DNA from: Brevibacterium siliguriense | GTDB lineage: Bacteria; Actinomycetota; Actinomycetes; Actinomycetales; Brevibacteriaceae | Direction of reading: 5' to 3' | Length of the DNA: 64,000 bases | Assembly: GCF_900105315.1 (NCBI RefSeq) | Contig: NZ_LT629766.1 | Span: forward strand, 1,984,001-2,048,000 | In this document: one piece after another, positions 42,797 through 51,305 of the stretch | How positions within the stretch are numbered: the stretch's first letter is position 1 | Layout of the letters: each line of letters starts with the position of its first letter | The notes under the pieces: generated by a model | Told to the model about the DNA's origin: nothing | The model's input: only the letters and a program-made list of their open reading frames with translations | Database searches by the model: none | Made by a program: the position numbers and the translations under genes

Positions 42797-43602
42797 CACA
42801 GCTGAGGGTTTCCGTGGGCCAGTTTGAAGCTCAACGCGATGTGGATTCCAACTTTTCCGAAGTCGAAACGATCGTTTCAGGCTCGGCTGAGAAATCCGAC
42901 CTTGTGATTCTTCCGGAGAATTGTATGTATTCCGATCCGAGTAAGGAGGCGCCAGACGTTCGCTACTCGGAGTCGCTGGACGGAGAGTTCACATCTGCGC
43001 TTAGAGAGCTGGCAGCCAAGTACGAAACAAACATACTCGCGGGTATCACCGAAACCAACGGGGACGATGCGAATCGGCCGTTCAATACCTTGGTTCAAGT
43101 GACTCCTGAAGGTGAGCTGGCTGGCGTTTACCGAAAAATCCACCTGTATGATGCGTTTGGCCACCGGGAGTCGGACAAAGTTACACCTGCCCCAATCGCG
43201 AATCCTTTGGTCTTCTCGATCAACGGAGTCAAGGTCGGAGCTCTGACCTGTTACGATCTGCGATTCCCCGAAGTAGTGCGGTGGGTCGCTCTTCGAAACG
43301 TCGACATGATCGCGCTCCCCGCGGCTTGGGCGGCTGGCCCTCTCAAAGAGTTCCATTGGGAGGCACTAATCCGTGCTCGGGCTATTGAAAACACAGTTTA
43401 TTTCGCAGGCGCCGGGCAAACTGGACCGTCGTGTACAGGACTCAGCCAGATCGTGGACCCTATGGGAGTTGTTCTGGCCAACGCGGGTGAGGCTGGAGGC
43501 GCAGTAGCGACCGTAACTGTTACGAGTGAGCGAGTTGCTGCTGTTCGCAAGGCCAACCCAAGCCTGAACAATCGTCGGTTCGACGTTGTACCAGCGCAGT
43601 AA
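42793..43602 (+). CDS. Carbon-nitrogen hydrolase (nitrilase superfamily amidase)
   Basis: A 269-residue amidase with the catalytic triad Glu (LVILPEN), Lys (YRKIHLYDAFG) and Cys (GALTCYDLRFPE). The LYDAFG and CYDLRFPE motifs place it near omega-amidase/deaminated-glutathione amidase enzymes rather than true nitrilases. It overlaps the RraA-like stop as ATGA and is 14 bases before gntR. I infer hydrolysis of an amide related to the imported solute. Confidence 0.85.
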   Translation: MTQLRVSVGQFEAQRDVDSNFSEVETIVSGSAEKSDLVILPENCMYSDPSKEAPDVRYSESLDGEFTSALRELAAKYETNILAGITETNGDDANRPFNTLVQVTPEGELAGVYRKIHLYDAFGHRESDKVTPAPIANPLVFSINGVKVGALTCYDLRFPEVVRWVALRNVDMIALPAAWAAGPLKEFHWEALIRARAIENTVYFAGAGQTGPSCTGLSQIVDPMGVVLANAGEAGGAVATVTVTSERVAAVRKANPSLNNRRFDVVPAQ

Positions 43603-43616
43603 CCCATAATGGCTAG

Positions 43617-44342
43617 ATGAACAGTTTACACGATACCTCTCTTGCCCGGTTTGGTGGATGGACCGCTTCGGTAGATCTGCCGCCGGGTAAGAGGGATCCG
43701 TCAATAAAGGCGGCGGAATATGCATATAGGTATCTGAAGGACCTTATAGTCACCCTGGAGCTGCCGCCACGCGCAATCATCACAGAGAAGGAAGTGGCTA
43801 GTGCGACAGACATATCCAGAACTCCTGTCCGCGAAGCGTTCTTCCGGCTACAGGGTGAGCGGCTGCTTGAAATTATTCCGAGGCGGGGGGCAGCTGTTCC
43901 CGAAATTACTCTTCGAGGGATTACCGAACAGGCCCAGACCAGACTTGTACTTGAAGGCTATGGCGTCGAGTCAATCTGCAACAGAAAGATCCCAGTCGCA
44001 AACGATTTGTTCAAGATCATTGAAGAGCAAGAGGCTGTGTACCGTCGCGATCCCACGCAAGTACTTGAGATGGTATTAATCGACAAAGAGTTTCATTGGT
44101 CGTTAGTTAAAGCTATCGGGAATACCGAATTCTCGCAGCTGTACAATACGTTGCACGACCGCCAGGTTCGCATTGGAGTAGCCATGTTTAACGCAGTCAA
44201 AGGACGACCGTGTAAGGCTATCCATCAGCACGCAAAAATCGCAGAGGCGATTCGTGATTTTGATGCTCCTCTAGCACTGGATCGACTCGAATTTCACCTG
44301 ATTGAAAGCCTTGACGAGCTGACTGGAATTTTTACAGGCTGA
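43617..44342 (+). CDS. GntR family transcriptional regulator, FCD (FadR) subgroup
   Basis: A 241-residue regulator with the winged HTH at residues about 27-85 (YRYLKDLIVTLELPPRAIIT; DISRTPVREAFFRLQGERLL) and an FCD-type ligand domain from residue 100. It closes the RraA-nitrilase-gntR operon and probably responds to the substrate or a product. TGTA/TACA motifs before both divergent operons are its likely targets. Confidence 0.88.
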   Translation: MNSLHDTSLARFGGWTASVDLPPGKRDPSIKAAEYAYRYLKDLIVTLELPPRAIITEKEVASATDISRTPVREAFFRLQGERLLEIIPRRGAAVPEITLRGITEQAQTRLVLEGYGVESICNRKIPVANDLFKIIEEQEAVYRRDPTQVLEMVLIDKEFHWSLVKAIGNTEFSQLYNTLHDRQVRIGVAMFNAVKGRPCKAIHQHAKIAEAIRDFDAPLALDRLEFHLIESLDELTGIFTG

Positions 44343-44550
44343 TCATCTGGCTCCAACGTCAGTTGAGCACAATTCCGGGCGGGCGATTTTGACGATTGTC
44401 ACCGGATGGTGTTTCGCTTTAATCGATTGCCGCCTACCCTGGAGTCTTTGTCCACTGCGTATTGCAGCTGAAAAAAGGATCGAACTATATACCTTAGCCT
44501 CATTTCGTGATTGCTATATCATCATTTGCTTTCCCATTGAGGTGGTTTGA
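44343..44550. other. AT-rich gap, no gene seen
   Basis: A 208-base interval without a supported reading frame, markedly AT-richer than core DNA. It probably holds the promoter of the TauE gene; no clear hairpin is seen. Confidence 0.5.
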
Positions 44551-45294
44551 TTGCTTGTATTGTCGTCAGTTGCTGCGATTTTTATTATTTCAGCAGCAGT
44601 GCAAGGAATGACAGGTATCGGATTCTCGCTGGTGGTACTTGCTTTGTTGATTCCGCTGGTTGGGCCGTTGGACGGTGTGACACTCATAGTCATCAACAGT
44701 GCTGTGACAAGTTTGATAGTGACGATTCGATCATTTCGAGGAATTGAGTGGAAGCACCTCGTCGCACTGTCTGTGCCGAGCGTAGTTGTGGCGTTTCCGG
44801 TAATTTTACTCTTGAACCACGTACCGGAGGCCGTCATAAGCTTGGTTGTTGGTGGGTTATTATTGAGCTGCACAATTGGTTTAGTGCTCAACGTCAAGGT
44901 GCGGCAACTGCGCGGTGGCTACGGCCCGGCTGCAGCAGGACTAGTATCCGGTTTCTTGAATGCGACTGCGGGTGTTGCGGGGCCCTTGCTAGGGGTGTTT
45001 TCGGCCTCTGTAAGTTGGTCGCACCGAATCTTCGTAGATACCGCGCAACCATTCTTTATAGTTTCAGGCTTGGCAGTTCTTGGAGCAAAATTTATGTTTC
45101 AAGACACTCAAAGTGGATTCGTGGTGGGTGGCGACATCGCGTTGGTGGCTGTTGCTGGATGTATGCTCGGACTGTTGTTGGGATCAAAATTGATCAATAA
45201 GATGTCTGAGGCAACCGGGCATAAATTGGTAATTGGAGTCTCGGCAATGGGCGCAACTGGGACTCTAATTGGCGCAGCGATTCAACTAGTATAA
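44551..45294 (+). CDS. TauE/SafE family membrane protein
   Basis: A 247-residue transporter with about eight membrane segments and two similar halves (VQGMTGIGFSLVVLALLIPL and NATAGVAGPLLGVFSASVSW), the TauE/SafE pattern of sulphonate or organic-acid exporters. The start is TTG at 44551 after GAGGTGG. Low GC like the rest of the island. It may export a waste anion of the nitrilase pathway. Confidence 0.8.
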   Translation: MLVLSSVAAIFIISAAVQGMTGIGFSLVVLALLIPLVGPLDGVTLIVINSAVTSLIVTIRSFRGIEWKHLVALSVPSVVVAFPVILLLNHVPEAVISLVVGGLLLSCTIGLVLNVKVRQLRGGYGPAAAGLVSGFLNATAGVAGPLLGVFSASVSWSHRIFVDTAQPFFIVSGLAVLGAKFMFQDTQSGFVVGGDIALVAVAGCMLGLLLGSKLINKMSEATGHKLVIGVSAMGATGTLIGAAIQLV

Positions 45295-45346
45295 TTAAGC
45301 TTCGGTAAGCGCTATCAAAGTCTTCATTTAGGCGACAGAGTCATCT

Positions 45347-45484
45347 GCGTTGGCACTGGCGTCGGGGACACTGGACGCGTTCATTGGGCGTTTCGTGCGT
45401 GCAGGTGCGAATTCGGAGGAGTCGTTGCTCGCCGAGGCGGCCGGTGGTTTGTCGGATAGGACACGACGGATGGTGCTTGGCTGA
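45347..45484 (+). pseudogene. SDR 3'-end fragment at the island border
   Basis: The frame encodes ALALASGTLDAFIGRFVRAG and on to AAGGLSDRTRRMVLG-stop. It matches the last 45 codons of the SDR gene ending at 37719 with five amino-acid changes that I can count, but many silent base changes. There is no start or upstream SDR sequence. The identity stops around 45347. It is a remnant of a related SDR allele left or brought by the event that placed the island. Confidence 0.85.
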
Positions 45485-45559
45485 CCGCGCCGCGAGGAGT
45501 TGACGATTATGCGGCTTAAGCGAGGTTCTCGATTGAGCTGCGTGATGATCAAAGCCTGT

Positions 45560-45742
45560 TCATCGTCGGTCCTGCTTCCGGCTGCTTCGGACAATCGGAA
45601 TCATCAGAACGAGTGCGCCGATGATCGGCAGCAGTGCCCACACCGGGTACGGACCGCTGTTCGGGCCCACGAGGAATGCCACGTTCACAATCAGCCCGAG
45701 GCCGACAAGAATCCACGCAGTCAGTTTCAAGCTTGTGAACAG
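45560..45742 (-). CDS. Possible small two-helix membrane protein, start uncertain
   Basis: A minus-strand frame ends at 45560 and encodes LKLTAWILVGLGLIVNVAFL, a Gly-Pro turn, then VWALLPIIGALVLMIPIV and a basic tail, a convincing two-helix membrane protein. The frame is closed by TGA just upstream. Only a CTG at 45742 (six bases after AGGAGG at 45749-45754) or a TTG at 45730 could start it. It may be a decayed gene or use a rare start. Confidence 0.45.
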   Translation of the reverse strand: MFTSLKLTAWILVGLGLIVNVAFLVGPNSGPYPVWALLPIIGALVLMIPIVRSSRKQDRR

Positions 45743-45891
45743 CGACGTCCTCCTGTCTCATTTGTTCTGATCGTGAGCGACGCTACCAGCTGCTCTCGCC
45801 TTTCGAATACGATTATTCCTGCCTCACTTCCACGACGCACGGACGGTTGGATTCGTTGAGGTGCCAGGCCACTGTGTATGAGGAGGCAGGC

Positions 45892-48318
45892 GTGATCCGG
45901 ACGTTGCTCATCGACAATGCCGATTCATTCACCCTCAATCTCGTCCACCTCCTTGCCGAGGTGAATGAGTGCGCGCCGACGCTCGTGCCCAACGACTGGG
46001 AAGAATTCGAGCTGAGCGTGCTCGACGAGTTCGACAATGTTGTCATCTCCCCGGGACCGGGAACTCCCGAGCGGCCGTCCGACTTCGGCATCTGCGCCGA
46101 GGTGATCGAACATTCCCTGATCCCGGTGCTCGGCGTGTGCCTCGGTCATCAAGGTATCGCTCATGTGCACGGGGGAATGGTTGCGCACGCTCCCGAGCCT
46201 CGACACGGTCGAGTCTCGATGATTCGGCATTCGGAGGCCGAGTTATTCGCCGGTATCCCCTCGCCGTTCTCAGCCGTGCGGTATCACTCCCTGGCGGTGA
46301 CTAGCTTGCCTTCTTGTTTGGAAGCGACCGCGTGGTCGGAAGATGGAGTCATCCAGGCGCTGCGGCATCGGACCAGGCCACAGTGGGGAGTCCAGTTCCA
46401 TCCGGAATCGATCGCGTCCGAGCACGCACGGACGTTGCTGCAGAACTTTGCGGAGCTGACAGAGGCGTGGAACCGCCGCGGTCAGTACGAGAATGACCTG
46501 CCGGGTACGGAGGATTGGGTTGGCAAGGATGTGGCCTCCGGTTCCGACGTCCCCGCGGGGAAGTGCGGAGCACTCGATCCGTCCCAAAGGACCACCAGTC
46601 TTTCTAACCCTCGACACCATTACATTCTCGACACCGATGTGGTACCTCAAAAGGTCTCCGACGAACGTCTCTTCGCCGAGCTATTCGGTGATGCACCTGA
46701 GGCCGTTTGGCTCGACGGAAACATACCTGGCAATGACTCCTCCCGGTTCTCAATCATGGGCGCGCCGTCCGGTCCACTGAGCAAAGTTGCGACCGCCTCG
46801 GTGCCGAAAGGGACTGTCGAAGTTCGCTCGGCCAGTTGCGAAACAGAGAACATCATTCAGTCATCCGGATTTTTCGACTGGCTCGATGCTGAGCTCGCTG
46901 GCATGACTATCTCAGTGTCAGGCACATGGGTTGAACCGCCCAGCGCCGGATCCGAAAACCCCGTCATGCGCGCGGACAGCCAAGACCTGCCGTTCGATTT
47001 CCGACTCGGGTGGGTCGGTTACCTCGGCTACGAGCACAAGGCCGAGGTCGGCTCACCGAACCGGCACGAATCCGACCTGCCTGATGCCGTCATGATATTC
47101 CTCGATCGCGCCCTGGTCATCGACCACGACACTGATCGCATCCACCTTCTGTCACTGCGTCGCGCCGATGACTCAGACGGCCAAGCAGCTAACCAGGTCT
47201 GGCTCGACCACACACGCGCACGGATCGCGTCGATCTCCATCGATAAGGTCACTGGCGCTCACCAACCGAACATCGCCTCGGCGAAGATGGACACCACAGA
47301 CCCGGCGAATCGCCGCAATCCAACTCTCTCGGCACGGCACAGTCGGGACGAGTACCTCGACCTCATCGACGAAGTGCAAGAGAAGATCACCGATGGCGAG
47401 ACTTACGAAGTCTGTCTGACGAACATGCTCGAGGGCACCGTCGACCCGTATGAGTCGCCACTGACGATGTACCTGCGGCTGCGCGCGGACAACCCGACTC
47501 CGTTCGGAGCATTTATTCGCACGCGTGAGGCGTCAATTCTCAGTACCTCACCTGAGCGATTTCTGCGGATTGGCGCTGACAGCCGGGTGGAGTCGAAGCC
47601 GATCAAGGGTACTCGGCCTAGGGGTGCGAACCTGGCCGAGGACGAGGCGATCAAGGCTGAGCTGGCAGCCTCGGTGAAGGATCGGTCGGAGAATCTCATG
47701 ATCGTCGATCTCGTCCGGCACGACCTCGGGCGCACGGCCGAGCTGGGATCGGTGCAGGTGGACACGCTGTTCGGGATCGAGTCCTATGCGACGGTGCATC
47801 AGATGGTCTCGACGGTGAGTTCACGCTTGGCCGAGGACGCCAGTCCGGTGGCGTGTGTGCGGGCGGCGTTCCCACCGGGGTCGATGACCGGGGCGCCGAA
47901 GCTGCGGACGATGGCGATCATCGATGAGCTCGAGGCCGGCCCGCGTGGGGTGTACAGCGGCGCGGTCGGGTATTTCTCGCTCGGCGGTGCCGTCGATCTC
48001 AGCGTCGTCATCCGCGCGCTCGTCGTCCAGGGCGAGACGCTGAGGTACGGGGTCGGCGGAGCGATCGTCGCGCTCTCGGACTCCGACGAGGAGTATGCGG
48101 AGGCGGTGGTGAAAGCGGCACCGATGCTGAGGTTGCTCGGTGGAGCGGAGTTCCCTGGCGAAGTGGTCATTTATGCGGACGATCCGTCCGAACTGAGGAC
48201 ACGTATCCATTCGATTGATCAGACAGGCGATGTTGACTTCCACGCCGTGATTCCTGCCGAGGAGGTCGGACCGGCCGATACCGCTGTGGCCGAATATTTG
48301 GGTGGAGTTGAGCGATGA
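45892..48318 (+). CDS. pabAB: Aminodeoxychorismate synthase, fused PabA-PabB
   Basis: An 808-residue fusion that makes 4-amino-4-deoxychorismate for folate. The glutaminase part (residues about 1-200) has the cysteine in LGVCLGHQGIA and His/Glu in QFHPESIASEHA. The chorismate-using part (about 265-795) has PIKGTRPRGAN, SENLMIVDLVRHDLGR and GSMTGAPKLRTMAIIDELE. GTG 45892 follows AGGAGG at 45881-45886, so the longer TTG frame upstream is rejected. pabC overlaps the stop by 4 bp. Confidence 0.93.
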   Translation: MIRTLLIDNADSFTLNLVHLLAEVNECAPTLVPNDWEEFELSVLDEFDNVVISPGPGTPERPSDFGICAEVIEHSLIPVLGVCLGHQGIAHVHGGMVAHAPEPRHGRVSMIRHSEAELFAGIPSPFSAVRYHSLAVTSLPSCLEATAWSEDGVIQALRHRTRPQWGVQFHPESIASEHARTLLQNFAELTEAWNRRGQYENDLPGTEDWVGKDVASGSDVPAGKCGALDPSQRTTSLSNPRHHYILDTDVVPQKVSDERLFAELFGDAPEAVWLDGNIPGNDSSRFSIMGAPSGPLSKVATASVPKGTVEVRSASCETENIIQSSGFFDWLDAELAGMTISVSGTWVEPPSAGSENPVMRADSQDLPFDFRLGWVGYLGYEHKAEVGSPNRHESDLPDAVMIFLDRALVIDHDTDRIHLLSLRRADDSDGQAANQVWLDHTRARIASISIDKVTGAHQPNIASAKMDTTDPANRRNPTLSARHSRDEYLDLIDEVQEKITDGETYEVCLTNMLEGTVDPYESPLTMYLRLRADNPTPFGAFIRTREASILSTSPERFLRIGADSRVESKPIKGTRPRGANLAEDEAIKAELAASVKDRSENLMIVDLVRHDLGRTAELGSVQVDTLFGIESYATVHQMVSTVSSRLAEDASPVACVRAAFPPGSMTGAPKLRTMAIIDELEAGPRGVYSGAVGYFSLGGAVDLSVVIRALVVQGETLRYGVGGAIVALSDSDEEYAEAVVKAAPMLRLLGGAEFPGEVVIYADDPSELRTRIHSIDQTGDVDFHAVIPAEEVGPADTAVAEYLGGVER

Positions 48319-49169
48319 ACGTGTGGCTGTGGAATCAACAGGATCTCCGTTTCGAGGAGCCGACGTCGGACATCAGCTCCTGGACGTTGGTTGCAGCGGA
48401 TTCGTGGCTTGTTGAAGACGGGCGGGTACGAGCGTTAGACCGTCACCGGGCACGGTTCGGTGATGCAGCTACACAGGTGGGGATGGGTCATGCGATCACC
48501 GACGATTTCTGGGCGGCAGCGATCGAGAAGATCCCGGCGACGGGGGAGTGGTTCCCTCGCGTGGATGTCCTTGAGGTTTCGCCTGACGTCGATTGTGAGT
48601 TGGCATTCCGATTGCGGCCGGCACCGACTCGGACGCAGGAGTTGAAGGTTCTCGTCCCGCCTTATTCCGACCCACGCAGTACTCCGAGACGCAAGGGTCC
48701 GGATATCGCATTGCTTGAGGGGCTGCGGACGGATGCCCGTGAGCTGTATGGCTGTGACGAGGTATTGCTCATCGATGGGGACGGGTACGTCATCGAGGGA
48801 GCAACGACGAGCCTGCTGTGGTGGGACGGGGACACATTGTGTGTGACCGATCTGGAGTTGGGTGCTTTGCCGAGTGTCACCTCGGCGGTGATCGTCGAGG
48901 AAGCCCTCAATCGATCTGTTCCGGTCGAGTCGCGGCGAGTGCGGCCCGAGGGACTTTTCGGGCACGAGGTGCGGCTCGTCAACGCGCTCCACGGGATTCG
49001 GCGAGGGAGTGAATTCGTTGACGGGCGTGACTTTCACGACAGTGTGCAGCGCGGCGGTGAGTCGAATCAGGCTTGGACTAAGCGTAGAAGCGGGCCCCGT
49101 GCGGATGCGGTCCGGCTCGGCCGTTGGCGTGAATGGTTGGAAACGATTAAGGTCTCTCCGGGCATGTGA
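48315..49169 (+). CDS. pabC: Class IV aminotransferase-fold protein, aminodeoxychorismate lyase type
   Basis: A 284-residue fold-type IV PLP protein coupled (ATGA) to pabAB; this position makes aminodeoxychorismate lyase, which forms 4-aminobenzoate, the natural call. Visible are the second-domain motif DGYVIEGATTSLLWWDGDTL and LPSVTSAVIVEEAL. The PLP lysine is not obvious by eye in the expected place, so activity should be confirmed. The C-terminus carries a Lys/Arg-rich tail. Confidence 0.75.
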   Translation: MNVWLWNQQDLRFEEPTSDISSWTLVAADSWLVEDGRVRALDRHRARFGDAATQVGMGHAITDDFWAAAIEKIPATGEWFPRVDVLEVSPDVDCELAFRLRPAPTRTQELKVLVPPYSDPRSTPRRKGPDIALLEGLRTDARELYGCDEVLLIDGDGYVIEGATTSLLWWDGDTLCVTDLELGALPSVTSAVIVEEALNRSVPVESRRVRPEGLFGHEVRLVNALHGIRRGSEFVDGRDFHDSVQRGGESNQAWTKRRSGPRADAVRLGRWREWLETIKVSPGM

Positions 49170-49181
49170 AAACTGACAAGT

Positions 49182-50018
49182 ATGTCTGTCTTAACGGATG
49201 GCAAGCTCGTTTGCATTGTTGGAGGGACTTCTGTGACCGAAGATTCGAGGTTTGTCGCGACCACCAGTTACACCGGCAGCGCGTTCGGCCACGAGTACTC
49301 GGTGACGGCCAAACATACTCCCTGGAAGACGACAGTCACCAACATTGACATCGACGGCGTCGAATACCCGATCAGTCGTCGATCTTCGGCAGGCACCGAG
49401 GATGAGCCTGAGGTAGCCGTCCGGTCGAGTGGATGGCTGAAGACTCGGCTCAAAGTTCATCGGCGGACCGAGATCGGATCGATGCCTCCGCGGGAAGAAA
49501 TTCACGTGACGAGTGCGGCGATGGGCGGTGCCGGTGAGGTCGAGGTCCGGAAAGATCTCGATGTTGTGCCATTGCTGCCCGAGGCCGGCAGTCGTTCCGA
49601 GGCGCGTGAGCGTCGACGTGCGGCGTATCCGGAGCGATATGCGCTTGTCTCTGGGTTGACGACCCTGGTGCGGTTGCTTCTCCCGTTGCTTGGGCTGGGC
49701 GCCTTGCTTGCTTGGTTGTTAGATCCGATTGCACGATGGATGAAGAACCATTTGTGGCCGTGGTTTGAGCCGATCGCTCACTGGTTGCAGTCGGTGCTGG
49801 CTCCGGTCGGTGAGTTTTTCGAGTGGCTATTCAATCTGCTGTTCGGGTGGATCCCGGACATATCCCTGGGAGTCCCGGACTGGGTGACGACCACCTTACG
49901 TATTGGGTTGCTTGTCCTGCTGGCCTATTTCGCAAGTCGCAGTAATCTCAAACGCCGTCAGAAGAAGATTGAAGAGGCTCGGATGCCGGAATCAGCGGGA
50001 TCTAGCGAACCTGAATAA
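49182..50018 (+). CDS. Membrane protein of unknown function
   Basis: A 278-residue protein I do not recognise. Residues 1-155 look soluble and beta-rich with many Glu/Arg; residues about 160-190 and 240-258 are hydrophobic helices flanking a Trp-rich region (WMKNHLWPWFEPIAHWLQ, FEWLFNLLFGWIPDISLG) that may lie in the membrane plane. It starts 12 bases after pabC and may be cotranscribed. The end overlaps a convergent frame by 17 bp. Confidence 0.65.
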   Translation: MSVLTDGKLVCIVGGTSVTEDSRFVATTSYTGSAFGHEYSVTAKHTPWKTTVTNIDIDGVEYPISRRSSAGTEDEPEVAVRSSGWLKTRLKVHRRTEIGSMPPREEIHVTSAAMGGAGEVEVRKDLDVVPLLPEAGSRSEARERRRAAYPERYALVSGLTTLVRLLLPLLGLGALLAWLLDPIARWMKNHLWPWFEPIAHWLQSVLAPVGEFFEWLFNLLFGWIPDISLGVPDWVTTTLRIGLLVLLAYFASRSNLKRRQKKIEEARMPESAGSSEPE

Positions 50019-50375
50019 TGATGGCGACGATGGCGGTGGCAAGGGCGAGGCAGATGCCAAGTGAGAGTAAGCCCTTCCACCACCAGCGCAAGTTTTTGAT
50101 CAGGCCGACCAGCGACGTCACGACCAGACCGAGGACGATGCACTCGAAAGTCACCGGCAGGCCGATGCGGAACCCGAGGAACTCAATTCCTTTCCTTGTC
50201 GTTCGGTTTCAAAGCAGCCGAAGCCCGCACCTTGAAAGGGATTGCCGACCGCAGTGTCGGACGCCAGCAGCCACGTGATGAAGAAGATGACGAAAGTAAC
50301 GAACCACACGCCGAAGATAATCAGTAGTGGGCCCCACCGATCGATTCCCGCTTTCGGCGAGATCTGAGTTGTCAT
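50002..50375 (-). pseudogene. Small membrane protein gene with apparent frameshift
   Basis: From ATG 50375 the protein runs through one membrane helix (LLIIFGVWFVTFVIFFITWL) and then turns into an unlikely Ser-rich end. One base out of frame, hydrophobic sequence GIEFLGFRIGLPVTFECIVL and two further helices continue to a stop at 50002. A one-base indel near 50169-50205 restores a 120-residue, three-helix protein. Alternatively a second gene starts at a GTG overlapping the first stop (GTGA), but the good coding sequence begins before that codon. Function unknown. Confidence 0.6.
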
Positions 50376-50482
50376 GTGCTGACTGTAGTTCGGACAGGCT
50401 CCCTGCGGTAACCCCTAGAGAATCAGCAGTTGGGGACTTTCAGGAAGGTCGACTTGGACGACAGCCCAGACCTAGGCAGCAA

Positions 50483-51195
50483 TTACGCTTGAGCGAGTGC
50501 GGGTTCCTCCGCCATCATCCACTCCACGATCGCAGCGACGTGCGCGTCGACGGAGTCGATCGCGGGTAGGGGAGCGGTCTCCGGGGGACGAGGAGGCCGA
50601 TCTCTGTGCACGACAGTGCAACTGCGTCAGCTCCGCGATCTTTGAGGTCGTTCATGATTTCGACGTACCGGGCCCGCGAATTGTCAGTGAAGACTCCTTG
50701 GGTGAGTTCGTCCCAGATGATCTGATCGACCTCGAGGCACGTTGCCTCATCCGGTACCAGAGTCTTGATGCCCTGGGCTTCGAGCCGGCCGGTATAGAAG
50801 TCTTCGAGCATCGTCCATCGGGTGCCCAGAACCGCCAGCGTCGAATAGCCCTGGCGCTTCGCCATAGTCGCGATCGAATCGACCATGTGAATGAGAGGCG
50901 CATCGACTGAGACCTCGATCGCCGGAGCGCATTTATGCATGAGGTTCGTGGCAATTGCAACGGCCTCGGCGCCGCCGTCGACCAAACGCTGTGCCGTCGC
51001 CACGAGCGACGCGTCATTGCCCGCCCAATCGTTGGCTTCCTGTAGCTCCCGGATATCTGCGAAGTCGCATGAGTCGAGGAGGATCTGCGCCGAATGGTGA
51101 CCACCGAGCTGTTTCGCCACGGCATCATTGATCTTCGTGTAGTACTCGATGCTCGAATGCCAGCTCATTCCACCCAGCAGACCGATCCTGCGCAT
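50483..51195 (-). pseudogene. Aspartate/glutamate racemase family gene with C-terminal frameshift
   Basis: ATG 51195 (after TAAGGAG) starts MRRIGLLGGMSWHSSIEYY, the typical opening of aspartate/glutamate racemases. One catalytic Cys is in VALSCTEIGLLV; the position of the first is occupied by NLMHK, the Thr/Met variant seen in some members. At a G5 run (50583-50587, plus strand) the frame shifts; the other frame continues with ETAPLPAIDSVDAHVAAIVE to a stop at 50483. One inserted or missing base restores a full 237-residue enzyme. Either a sequencing error or a homopolymer mutation. Divergent from the LysR-TRAP operon. Confidence 0.75.
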
Positions 51196-51305
51196 ACTTC
51201 CACTCCTTAACTCACCAGTCACTTCACGACGATTACTTCTAGTGTGGTGCGTATCATCCACCTCCGGTAGACCCAGTTCGCTCTGCTGTCACATAAGCTG
51301 GACTT

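Noticed and set aside
37720-45346. Island as a prophage or transposon
   Set aside because: No integrase, transposase, phage gene, terminal inverted repeats or tRNA at either border.
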